From contig JAICSG010000224.1 of assembly GCA_025937035.1 (NCBI GenBank), positions 1 to 6,710 of the forward strand: a stretch of DNA of 6,710 nt. The letters are read 5' to 3'. This stretch comes from Thermoanaerobaculia bacterium (lineage in GTDB: Bacteria; Acidobacteriota; Thermoanaerobaculia; Multivoradales; UBA5704). The notes beneath the pieces were generated by a model. That model was not told the origin of the DNA, made no database searches, and saw only the letters and a list, made by a program, of their open reading frames with translations. Made by a program: the position numbers and the translations under genes. This document shows positions 1 to 5,594 of this stretch, in pieces (position 1 is the first letter of the stretch; each line of letters starts with the position of its first letter).

Positions 1-102
1 CGCTGGTGGCCCCGGATCATCCAGCAGGCGGAGCTCGTCAAGCCCGGCGCAGGATTCGAGGTCCCCGCGACGCCTCACGGGAAGCTCACCCTTCTAAGGT
101 AG
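1..102 (+). CDS. C-terminal end of an unrecognised protein (partial)
   Basis: Frame 1 is open from the first base to a TAG at 100-102 and gives the last 33 residues of a protein that begins outside the window. The tail reads RWWPRIIQQAELVKPG, then a Pro/Gly-containing stretch, and ends HGKLTLLR. It looks like a real C-terminus: codon use matches the neighbours, and the stop falls 3 bp short of the convergent hflX stop, the same tight packing seen at the other convergent ends here. I do not recognise the family from this fragment and assign no function. No terminator hairpin lies between it and hflX, so its transcript may run into hflX antisense. The alternative is a chance open frame, since 33 codons is short for GC-rich DNA. 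Confidence 0.55.
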   Translation, partial: RWWPRIIQQAELVKPGAGFEVPATPHGKLTLLR

Positions 103-105
103 GGT

Positions 106-1239
106 TCAGCAGAGCCCCGGGGCGACCTCGAAAGCGGCGCTCGCGGTGGCTCCCCCGAGCCCCAACCGCTTTGCCAGCTCCGCCTTCAGCTCCGCGATTC
201 CCTCGCCCGTCGCCGCCGAGACCCAGAGGTCACCATTGCGCGTCTCCTCGGCCGGGACGAGGTCGCTCTTGTTGAAGACCCGGATCACCCGCTCGCGATC
301 GACCCCCAGGTCGTCCATCACCGCCTCGGCCACCTCCGCCTGCTCCTGCCAGCGGGGGTGGCTGCGGTCGACCACGTGGAGCACGAGGTCGGCCGCGGTG
401 ATCTCCCCCAGCGTGCTGCGGAACGAGGAGACCAGGTGGTGCGGCAGCTTGCGGATGAAGCCGACCGTGTCCGCGAAAACCGCCGAGCGGGAGCCGTCAA
501 CCTGCCCCCGCCGGAGCTTGGCGTCGAGGGTGGCGAAGAGGCGGTTCTCGGCCAGCGTCCCGGCGGAGGTCAGCCGGTTGAACAGGGTCGACTTGCCGGC
601 GTTCGTGTAGCCGGTCAGCGCCACCGAGGGGACGCCGTCCCGCCCGCGCCGCTGGACGCCGCGGGTGCGCTCGATCTTCTCCAGATCCTCCTCCAGCCGG
701 CGGATGCGGCTGCGCAGAACCCGGCGGTCCTGCTCGAGCTGCTTCTCACCCTCGCCGCCGCGCTGGCCGAAGCCGCCCCCCTGGCGCGAGAGGTGGCTCC
801 ACTGCCGGGTCAGGCGGGGGAGCATGTACTTGAGCCGGGCGAGCTCCACCTGGGTGCGCGCCTCGCGGCTCTGCGCCCGGAGATCGAAGATGTCCAGGAT
901 CAGGGCGCTGCGGTCCATCACCGAGAGCTTGGTCGCCTCCTCGAGGTTCTTGACCTGGCTCCCCGAGAGGTCGTCGTCGAACAGCAGCAGGTCGGCCCCC
1001 AGCTCGCGGGCGGCCTCGCCGATCTCCTCGGCCTTGCCACCGCCGATGAAGGTCGCCGGGTCCGGCGCCTTGCGCGATTGGACAGCCCGCCCCACCACCA
1101 CGGCTCCCGCGGTGTCGGCGAGCTGCGCCAGCTCGTCCAGGTGCTCCTCGACGACGTAGCCCGGCTGGCCCGGCAGGACGAGGCCTACCAGGAACGCCCG
1201 CCGGGAGCGTGCGAAACGGCTTTCTTCAAGGTTGTGCAA
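106..1239 (-). CDS. hflX: HflX-family ribosome-associated GTPase
   Basis: This encodes a cytosolic GTPase of 377 residues. HflX binds the 50S subunit and splits stalled or stressed 70S ribosomes. The N-terminal HflX domain shows TFIGGGKAEEI (63-73), LLFDDDLSGSQVKNLE (85-100) and the DRSALILDIF block (109-118). A charged helical linker (about 164-200) leads into the G domain: G1 GYTNAGKST (210-218), the switch I Thr in FATLD (T237), G3 DTVGFI (257-262), G4 NKSD (323-326) and G5 SA (341-342). All nucleotide-binding residues are present. It ends soon after the G domain, so it lacks the C-terminal extension of the 426-residue E. coli protein; short forms are common. The linker motif GGEGEKQLE (161-169) replaces the usual GPGETQLE and is one residue longer. 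The start is TTG: no ATG is available upstream before the in-frame stop at 1264-1266, and GGAAAAG lies just before it. It is divergent from the thioredoxin-like gene. Confidence 0.96.
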   Translation of the reverse strand: MHNLEESRFARSRRAFLVGLVLPGQPGYVVEEHLDELAQLADTAGAVVVGRAVQSRKAPDPATFIGGGKAEEIGEAARELGADLLLFDDDLSGSQVKNLEEATKLSVMDRSALILDIFDLRAQSREARTQVELARLKYMLPRLTRQWSHLSRQGGGFGQRGGEGEKQLEQDRRVLRSRIRRLEEDLEKIERTRGVQRRGRDGVPSVALTGYTNAGKSTLFNRLTSAGTLAENRLFATLDAKLRRGQVDGSRSAVFADTVGFIRKLPHHLVSSFRSTLGEITAADLVLHVVDRSHPRWQEQAEVAEAVMDDLGVDRERVIRVFNKSDLVPAEETRNGDLWVSAATGEGIAELKAELAKRLGLGGATASAAFEVAPGLC

Positions 1240-1260
1240 ATCTTTTCCAGTCTGTGGGGT

Positions 1261-1290
1261 ATTCTAGGGAAAATCGGGATTTGGGGTCAA
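1261..1290 (-). promoter_or_regulatory. Probable sigma70-type promoter of hflX
   Basis: Read on the minus strand, a -35 box TTGACC (1285-1290) and a -10 box TAGAAT (1261-1266) are separated by 18 bp. Both boxes are 5/6 matches or close to consensus. Transcription would begin near 1254, giving a leader of about 15 nt before the TTG start at 1239. A small inverted repeat, AAATC-GG-GATTT (1271-1282), sits inside the spacer and could be an operator half-site pair, but five-base arms are weak evidence. Spacing, AT content in a GC-rich setting and position all support the call. No equally good promoter is visible for the divergent gene. Confidence 0.62.
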
Positions 1291-1315
1291 AGCCGATCCT
1301 GCAAGATTCAACGCT

Positions 1316-1319
1316 GGAG
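1316..1319 (+). promoter_or_regulatory. Ribosome binding site of the thioredoxin-like gene
   Basis: GGAG lies 7 nt before the ATG at 1327. This places the start there, although the same frame is open for more than 300 codons upstream through hflX antisense. Confidence 0.7.
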
Positions 1320-1326
1320 CCAGCTT

Positions 1327-1941
1327 ATGAATTCCTCTGATGAAGCCGACGCCCCCGCGAGCGCTCCCCCTCCGGCTGACGCGGCGCCCGCTCCCCAGGC
1401 CGCCGGAGCCCGCCTCGGCCTGCCCGCCAAGCTGGGCCTCGCGGCCCTGGCGGTCTGCGCTCTCGCGGCCCTCTTCTGGCCCAAGGGGCAGAGCGCCTTC
1501 CAGGAGCCGGGCGGCTTCCTCTACGACTCGGCCGGCCGGGCCGCCACCATCGGCTCCCGCCTCGCCCCGGTCACGCTGGTCCACTTCTGGGCCACCTGGT
1601 GCCCGCCCTGCATCCAGGAGACGCCGAAGCTCCAGCGGCTGATCCACGACTTCTCCAGCAATCCGCAGTTCGCGGTGGTGATGGTGGCGGTCGCCGACTC
1701 CTCCGACCGGGTCCGCACCTTCCTCGGGCCGGGCTCCGAGATGGTGCTGTTCGATCCCGCCTGGAAGGTGGCGAACCGCTACGGCACAGACAAGCTCCCC
1801 GAGACCTATCTGGTGGTCCGGGGGCAGGTCGTGCGCAAGTGGGTGGGGATGACCGACTGGGACGATGCCTCCCTGCGGGCGGATCTTGCCAAGCGCCTCC
1901 AGGAGGGGGGCTCCAGCAAGACCGCCGCGCTCCAGCCCTAG
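1327..1941 (+). CDS. Membrane-anchored TlpA/ResA-like thioredoxin-fold protein
   Basis: This is a protein of 204 residues. Residues 1-28 are rich in Pro, Ala and Asp and probably cytoplasmic. One hydrophobic segment (about 34-51) follows, flanked by R29 and K35 on the inside, so the thioredoxin domain (about 62-193) should lie in the periplasm. The redox motif is WCPPC (91-95, Cys92 and Cys95), after the strand TLVHFWAT; the cis-proline loop is KLPET with P158. TlpA/ResA-type proteins reduce disulfides in cytochrome c biogenesis or in other exported proteins. The substrate cannot be told here, because no cytochrome c maturation or dsbD gene is in the window. The start is fixed by GGAG 7 nt upstream and by an 86-bp gap from hflX. 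The stop TAG overlaps the convergent barrel gene in a shared CTAG. Specific naming (tlpA or resA) is not justified. Confidence 0.9.
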   Translation: MNSSDEADAPASAPPPADAAPAPQAAGARLGLPAKLGLAALAVCALAALFWPKGQSAFQEPGGFLYDSAGRAATIGSRLAPVTLVHFWATWCPPCIQETPKLQRLIHDFSSNPQFAVVMVAVADSSDRVRTFLGPGSEMVLFDPAWKVANRYGTDKLPETYLVVRGQVVRKWVGMTDWDDASLRADLAKRLQEGGSSKTAALQP

Positions 1942-2492
1942 AAGTGGAAGGCGACTCCCAGGTGGCCGGTGACGAAGAACTGCTCCTCGTGGAAGTCCAC
2001 GTAGTGGCCCGCGATCTCGGCCTGGACCCCCAGCCAGCGGCGGATCGGCAGCTCGCCGGTGAACCCCGCGGAGACGCCCCAGGTCTCCTCCCGGGAATCG
2101 CGGCCTGAGGCCCGCGTGCCGCTCAGCCGGTAGGCGCCCAGGGCGACGAAGGCCCCGGACTCGTAGTACTCCTCGCTGTAGCGGTACTCGCCGCCCAGGG
2201 TGACGTACTCCATGTCGGCGTTGCTCAGCGAGCCGAAGAGCTTGTCCTTGTCGAGGTTGAGCCGGCCGGTGCGCAGCACCAGGTGGGTGTGCGGCTCGGT
2301 GACCAGGCCGAGGTTGAGCTGGTACCCGGTGTTGGTGAGGCTCCCCCCCGGATCGGCGTCGAGCGAGCCGCCGATGCTGCCGAAGACGCCCACGGTGTAG
2401 GTGTAGAGCTCCTGCGCGCCGGCGGCGGCGGGGAGCAGGAGCAGCGAGACGGCCAGCAGGAGCCTGCCGAGCAGGCGGTGATTCCCGATCAA
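1938..2492 (-). CDS. Small exported beta-barrel-like outer membrane protein
   Basis: This is a protein of 184 residues. It has a clear signal peptide: basic start (H5, R6, R10), hydrophobic core (11-20) and probable cleavage after AGA (24-26) before QELY. The rest alternates polar and hydrophobic residues in strand-like stretches such as YTYTVGVFGSI (30-40), YQLNLGLVTE (57-66), MEYVTLGGEYRY (94-105), GAFVALGAYRL (113-123) and FVTGHLGVAFHF (173-184). It ends in Phe, the usual C-terminal signal for barrel insertion. Size and pattern suggest about eight strands, as in OmpX-like or other small barrels; no specific family is recognised. The start codon is TTG, supported by a strong AAGGAGAGG. The stop overlaps that of the convergent thioredoxin-like gene by 4 bp. 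Function is unknown; a structural or adhesion role is only a guess. Confidence 0.8.
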   Translation of the reverse strand: MIGNHRLLGRLLLAVSLLLLPAAAGAQELYTYTVGVFGSIGGSLDADPGGSLTNTGYQLNLGLVTEPHTHLVLRTGRLNLDKDKLFGSLSNADMEYVTLGGEYRYSEEYYESGAFVALGAYRLSGTRASGRDSREETWGVSAGFTGELPIRRWLGVQAEIAGHYVDFHEEQFFVTGHLGVAFHF

Positions 2493-2495
2493 ATT

Positions 2496-2504
2496 CCTCT
2501 CCTT
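2496..2504 (-). promoter_or_regulatory. Strong ribosome binding site deciding a TTG start
   Basis: Read on the minus strand this is AAGGAGAGG, with AGGAG at 2499-2503 and 6 nt to the TTG at 2490-2492. It makes TTG the clear choice, since no ATG or GTG in this frame fits the signal peptide as well. Confidence 0.75.
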
Positions 2505-2562
2505 CGCGGCGTATCCGCTCGATTCCGGCGCCCAGCCCTCCCGGCGGCGCCCGGTTCCTGAG

Positions 2563-2568
2563 AGTATA
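2563..2568 (-). promoter_or_regulatory. Possible -10 box for the barrel protein gene
   Basis: TATACT on the minus strand is a 5/6 match to TATAAT in otherwise GC-rich DNA and would give a leader of about 64 nt. The -35 position at 17 bp spacing (2586-2591) reads GCGGCG, which is poor, so a standard sigma70 promoter is doubtful. It may need an activator or be fortuitous. Confidence 0.35.
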
Positions 2569-2569
2569 T

Positions 2570-2590
2570 CGGCGCTGGCTGCGAGCGCCG
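2570..2590. repeat. Perfect 7-bp inverted repeat between divergent genes
   Basis: Arms CGGCGCT (2570-2576) and AGCGCCG (2584-2590) flank a 7-base loop. The repeat lies 6 nt before the comF-family ATG, where a ribosome binding site would be expected, and over the -35 position of the possible barrel-gene promoter. There is no T-run on either side, so it is not a typical terminator. It could be an operator or an mRNA hairpin, or chance in GC-rich DNA. Confidence 0.4.
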
Positions 2591-2596
2591 CTTCCC

Positions 2597-3406
2597 ATGC
2601 CTGATCCTTTTTACGAATCCGGCCTTCCCCGCGTCCTGTCCCGACCGGAGCGCCTGCTCGACCGGCTGGTGCACGCTCTGCTGCCGGCCCCCTGCCTCGG
2701 CTGCGGCCGGCCGCTCCCCGCGGCGGGAGCCCCGCTCAACCTCTGCGCCGTCTGCCGGGCGGCCCTCGTCCCCAATCCCCGGCAGGCCTGCGCGGTCTGC
2801 CTCCGGCCGCTCGCCGCCCACGCCCTCCCGGAAGGCTACCGGTGTGGCGCCTGCCAGCAGAGCCCGCCCGCCTTCGACCGGCTGATCGCCCTCTGGAGCT
2901 ACCAGCCGCCGCTCGACGCCGTGGTGCGCGGGCTCAAGTTCGGACGCCTGGACTACCTCGGGAGGCACCTGGCGGAGGCCCTCGCGGCCGGGCTCGGCCC
3001 CCGGCTCGCGAAGCACGACCGGGTCGTCCCCGTGCCGCTCCACTGGCGGCGGCGCCTGGCCCGCGGCTACAACCAGGCGGAGAGGATCGCCCGCCCCCTG
3101 GCCGGACGCCTCGGCCTCCCCTGCGTCCAGGCCCTGGCGCGCCGCCGGGGCACCCCGCCCCAGAGCCTGCTCGGCCGGGAGGAGCGCCTGGTCAACCTCC
3201 GCAAAGCGTTTCGCGTCCCCCGGCCCGAGGGCGTCCGCGGCCTCCACGTCCTCTTGGTCGACGACGTGGCGACCACCGGCGCCACCCTGGATGCCGCCGC
3301 GACGGCCCTCAAGAAGGCCGGAGCGGTGGCCGTCACCGCCCTGGTGGCGGGACGGACGCCGCTCGAGCCGGTCCTGGGCGACCGTGGCGAAGATCCTACG
3401 GAGTGA
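2597..3406 (+). CDS. comF: ComF family phosphoribosyltransferase-like protein
   Basis: This is a cytosolic protein of 269 residues. The N-terminal part holds four cysteine pairs, CLGC (33-36), CAVC (50-53), CAVC (65-68) and CGAC (83-86), as expected for zinc-ribbon domains in this family. The C-terminal part is a type I phosphoribosyltransferase fold: VPVPLHWRRRLARGYNQAE (144-162), the Q-x-x-L and R-x-x-N-x-x-x-AF signature (Q189 to F205) and the PRPP-binding loop VDDVATTGAT (221-230) with paired Asp 222-223. ComF proteins are needed for DNA uptake in competent bacteria and probably act with the inner-membrane ssDNA import machinery, but the family is also widespread in species not known to be competent. 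No other com gene is in the window. The ATG at 2597 has no recognisable Shine-Dalgarno sequence; the next candidate, GTG at 2669, also lacks one and would sit only eight residues before the first zinc cysteine. The 3' end overlaps the convergent repeat-protein gene by 11 bp. Confidence 0.93.
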   Translation: MPDPFYESGLPRVLSRPERLLDRLVHALLPAPCLGCGRPLPAAGAPLNLCAVCRAALVPNPRQACAVCLRPLAAHALPEGYRCGACQQSPPAFDRLIALWSYQPPLDAVVRGLKFGRLDYLGRHLAEALAAGLGPRLAKHDRVVPVPLHWRRRLARGYNQAERIARPLAGRLGLPCVQALARRRGTPPQSLLGREERLVNLRKAFRVPRPEGVRGLHVLLVDDVATTGATLDAAATALKKAGAVAVTALVAGRTPLEPVLGDRGEDPTE

Positions 3407-4637
3407 AACGACGGCCGGAGATGCTCTGCGAGCCGTCCTGCCAGACCACAACGAAATTGCCCGTCGAGCCGATCATGGCGACGTCGGGGTTGCTGGGGAC
3501 CAGCACGTTGTCGCTGCCGGCGAGCACCTCGAACTCCGGGCTGAGCGCGCCGCCCGTGCCGTTGAAGCGGCGGCCCAGGATGCTCACCTTTGCGTTCCCG
3601 AGGTACGCCTGCCAGACGACCACGAAATTCCCCTTGGCGTCATGGGCGATCGAGGGGTTCCGCTCCAGGTTCGCCGTCGTCGTGTTGACCCGGAAGGCGG
3701 CCCCAACGGGGCGGCCCAGACGGCTGAAGCGCTGCGCCAGGATGTCGGTCTGCTCCACCGCCGGAGGCTGGTCGCTGTGCCAGACCACCACGAAGGTGCT
3801 GCCGCTGCCGCAGGAGACCGCCGGATGGGCCGAGCCGGCCTTGGGAGCGGCGACCACCGTCTCGGCCGTGCCCATGGGGACGCCCGCGGGCGTGAGCTGG
3901 CGCAGCGAGACCCCCTTATGGTTGGCCTCGAACAGGGGGAAGCCGTCCACGCTCGTCCAGACCACCACCGGCTTCCCCGAGGTATCCACGCAGACGTCCG
4001 GACGGTCGCCGTTGACCAGCCCGGTGCTGATCTTGACCTGATTCCCCACCGGCGTGCCGGTCGGGCCCAGCTTGCGCGCCAGCACCTGGGGCGTGGTTCC
4101 GGGGAAGCCGTTGCCCTCAGGCAGGATATTCATCCAGGCGACGATGAAGCCGTCCTTGGTGGCCGCCACGGCGGGGTTGAAGTCGGCGGGGGTGGTCGGC
4201 GTTCCGGTCTGGTCCTGGTTGACCTTGAAGGGGGCCCCGAGCGCCGCGCCGGTCGCCCCGTACCGCCGGCCCTTGATCTCGCTGTTGCCGTTGACGACCT
4301 CCGACCAGACCACGATGAAATTCCCCTGCGCGTCGCGGGCCACCGCCGGGTCGTACTGATCCTGCACCAGATCCTTGTTGGCCAGGAAGTCCGAGCCTCT
4401 GGGGTTGCCGGTGCTGGTGAAGAACCGGCCGCTCACTCCGTTGATGTCGGTGGGGCCGCCCTTCCAGACGGCCAGGAAGGCGCCGGACGCCGAGCCGGCC
4501 ACCGCCGGGGCCTGCTGGGTGCAGGTCGAGCAAGAGCTGACGTGGAACGGCGCTCCCTGGGCCGTTGGACCGGCCCAGGCCGAGGCGGAGAGGCCGAGGG
4601 CGAGCACACCTCCCCAGAAGGCAACTGCTTTCTGCAT
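3396..4637 (-). CDS. Secreted seven-repeat protein, likely beta-propeller
   Basis: This is a protein of 413 residues. Residues 1-22 form a signal peptide with probable cleavage after AWA (20-22). The mature chain is built from seven repeats of about 57 residues, starting near 43, 96, 154, 212, 271, 327 and 383. Each has a core like NPAVAxDxxGNFVVVW, a variable loop, then I-x-GRRF-x-x-x-G-x-x-x-G-x-x-F-x-VN. The last repeat stops at GRRFTP, and the mature N-terminus (AQGAPFHVSS, 26-35) matches the missing half. Such repeats are common in secreted proteins of environmental bacteria, usually unnamed. A seven-bladed propeller is my inference. C36 and C39 form a CxxC near the N-terminus; C216 and C276 are further apart. 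No catalytic motif is seen, so binding or adhesion is as likely as enzyme activity. The ATG is supported by AAAGGAAG. Confidence 0.88.
   Translation of the reverse strand: MQKAVAFWGGVLALGLSASAWAGPTAQGAPFHVSSCSTCTQQAPAVAGSASGAFLAVWKGGPTDINGVSGRFFTSTGNPRGSDFLANKDLVQDQYDPAVARDAQGNFIVVWSEVVNGNSEIKGRRYGATGAALGAPFKVNQDQTGTPTTPADFNPAVAATKDGFIVAWMNILPEGNGFPGTTPQVLARKLGPTGTPVGNQVKISTGLVNGDRPDVCVDTSGKPVVVWTSVDGFPLFEANHKGVSLRQLTPAGVPMGTAETVVAAPKAGSAHPAVSCGSGSTFVVVWHSDQPPAVEQTDILAQRFSRLGRPVGAAFRVNTTTANLERNPSIAHDAKGNFVVVWQAYLGNAKVSILGRRFNGTGGALSPEFEVLAGSDNVLVPSNPDVAMIGSTGNFVVVWQDGSQSISGRRFTP
3399..4562 (-). repeat. Seven tandem ~57-residue coding repeats
   Basis: Repeat cores begin near 4511, 4352, 4178, 4004, 3827, 3659 and 3491 on the minus strand, with intervals of 53 to 59 codons. 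The VVVW codons show on the plus strand as recurring CCAGACCAC-like blocks followed by AAATT (for example near 3440, 3611 and 4310). Repeats have diverged in DNA but keep protein signatures, so this is an old internal duplication rather than a recent array. Confidence 0.85.
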
Positions 4638-4642
4638 TGACG

Positions 4643-4650
4643 CTTCCTTT
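4643..4650 (-). promoter_or_regulatory. Ribosome binding site of the repeat-protein gene
   Basis: AAAGGAAG on the minus strand, with AGGA at 4645-4648 and 7 nt to the ATG at 4635-4637. Confidence 0.65.
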
Positions 4651-4754
4651 CTATACCCAGTCTGCGATACGTCTGCATGGTACTACGGAGCAGCCGGTCA
4701 AAACGTTTAGGGGAGGCGGTTTCCGGGCGCGGTCCCGCCGTGTCCAAGGGGATA

Positions 4755-4760
4755 GAGGAG
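4755..4760 (+). promoter_or_regulatory. Ribosome binding site deciding the RnfD-like start
   Basis: GAGGAG lies 6 nt before the ATG at 4767. This supports that start over the in-frame ATG at 4677, which has no such site and would add 30 polar residues ahead of the first membrane segment. Confidence 0.8.
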
Positions 4761-4766
4761 ACCGCC

Positions 4767-5594
4767 ATGAGAGACCCCCGCCTCTACCAGATCCTCGTCC
4801 TCGCGTCGCTCCTGGTTTACGGCGTGACCCGCCTGGACCTGGAGATCCCCGCCGGCCGCGCCCTCCTCCTTCTGGGGGTGGCCCAGCTCACCCAGTACGC
4901 CTGTACCCGTCTGTGGCGGCTGCCGGCCTTCGATCCGCGGAGCGCCCTGATCTCCGGGCTCTCCCTCTGCCTGCTCCTGCGCACCAATTCCTGGGCCCTG
5001 GCGGCGCTCGCCGCCGCCGTCACCATCGCCGGCAAATTCGCCCTCCGGGTCCGCGGCAAGCACATCTTCAACCCCACCAATTTCGGCATCGTGGCGGTGA
5101 TGCTCGCCACCGGCGGTGTCTGGGTCTCCCCGGGCCAGTGGGGGAGCGCGGCGTTCTTCGCCTTCCTGCTCGCCTGTCTGGGCGGGCTGGTGGTCAACCG
5201 GGCGGCGCGCAGCGACGTCACCTATGCCTTCCTGGTCTTCTACCTGGCGATCCTCTTCGGGCGCGCCCTCTGGCTGGGCCAGCCCATGGCCATCCCCCTC
5301 CATCAGGTCGAGAGCGGCGCCTTCCTGATCTTCACCTTCTTCATGATCTCCGACCCCCGCACCACCCCCGACTCGCGGGCCGGCCGCGTCCTCTTCGCCC
5401 TGCTGGTGGCCCTCGGCGCGGGGTACGTCCACTTCGTGCTCTACAGGCCCAACGGCCTCCTGCTGTCGCTCTTCTTCCTGGCCCCGGCGGTGCCGCTGAC
5501 CGACCGCCTGCTGCCCGGCTCCCGCTATCTCTGGCGCCGGGCCGGTGCTCCGGTCTCCACTCCCTCTCTCCGCGAAGAAAGGAGATTCGCATGA
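4767..5594 (+). CDS. Short RnfD/NqrB-family integral membrane protein
   Basis: This is a protein of 275 residues with about eight to ten hydrophobic segments, roughly at 8-22, 31-46, 59-72, 75-92, 105-120, 127-143, 152-170, 182-195, 206-224 and 229-245. The family (NQR2/RnfD/RnfE) is shown by SALISGLSLCLLLRTN (59-74), KHIFNPTNFGIV (98-109) and FFMISDPRTTPDSRAGR (191-207), which matches the FMxTDPxT region of RnfD and NqrB. In those complexes the subunit carries covalent FMN and takes part in electron transfer coupled to Na+ or H+ transport. This copy is shorter (RnfD is usually over 300 residues, NqrB about 400), shows no SGAT-type flavin-attachment motif, and has no other rnf or nqr gene in view; a role in a full Rnf complex is therefore doubtful. 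Its stop overlaps the next start (ATGA), so it is translationally coupled to the DUF2330 gene and probably works with it. Confidence 0.87.
   Translation: MRDPRLYQILVLASLLVYGVTRLDLEIPAGRALLLLGVAQLTQYACTRLWRLPAFDPRSALISGLSLCLLLRTNSWALAALAAAVTIAGKFALRVRGKHIFNPTNFGIVAVMLATGGVWVSPGQWGSAAFFAFLLACLGGLVVNRAARSDVTYAFLVFYLAILFGRALWLGQPMAIPLHQVESGAFLIFTFFMISDPRTTPDSRAGRVLFALLVALGAGYVHFVLYRPNGLLLSLFFLAPAVPLTDRLLPGSRYLWRRAGAPVSTPSLREERRFA
5578..5584 (+). promoter_or_regulatory. Ribosome binding site of the DUF2330 gene, inside the upstream gene
   Basis: AAAGGAG lies within the last codons of the RnfD-like gene, 6 nt before the ATG at 5591. With the ATGA overlap it indicates coupled translation. Confidence 0.8.

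Larger units (their letters stand above)
4638..4766. other. Divergent intergenic region between repeat protein and RnfD-like gene
   Basis: This 129-bp gap must hold the promoters of both divergent genes. On the minus strand TTGACC (4695-4700) resembles a -35 box, but no good -10 lies 16-18 bp away. On the plus strand TACTAC (4681-4686), preceded by TGG, is a weak extended -10 candidate without a matching -35 box. GGCGG (4715-4719) and CCGCC (4735-4739) could form a short hairpin. None of these is strong enough to annotate as a promoter. Confidence 0.4.

Noticed and set aside
358..1326. Plus-strand open frame running antisense through hflX and in-frame into the thioredoxin-like gene
   Set aside because: It lacks a recognisable domain and lies opposite the hflX domains, which have all their motifs. 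The ribosome binding site at 1316-1319 marks the real start. Long antisense frames are expected in GC-rich DNA.
1264..2598. 444-codon minus-strand open frame over the thioredoxin-like and barrel genes
   Set aside because: It is Arg/Pro/Gly/Ala-rich with no motif, and is a shadow of two better supported genes in other frames.
2489..3451. 320-codon minus-strand open frame opposite the comF-family gene
   Set aside because: It is low complexity, has no known motif, and is antisense to clear PRPP-loop and zinc-ribbon motifs.
3440..4330. Recurring CCAGACCAC-like blocks considered as a CRISPR or iteron array
   Set aside because: Spacing is about 170 bp and the blocks are degenerate. They are the codons of the VVVW core in the repeat protein.
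3291..4640. 449-codon plus-strand open frame opposite the repeat protein
   Set aside because: It is rich in His, Arg, Gly and Asp with no domain. The minus-strand frame has a signal peptide, regular repeats and a ribosome binding site.
4677..4766. Upstream ATG extending the RnfD-like protein by 30 residues
   Set aside because: It has no ribosome binding site, adds a polar segment before the first membrane helix, and GAGGAG lies at the right distance from the ATG at 4767.
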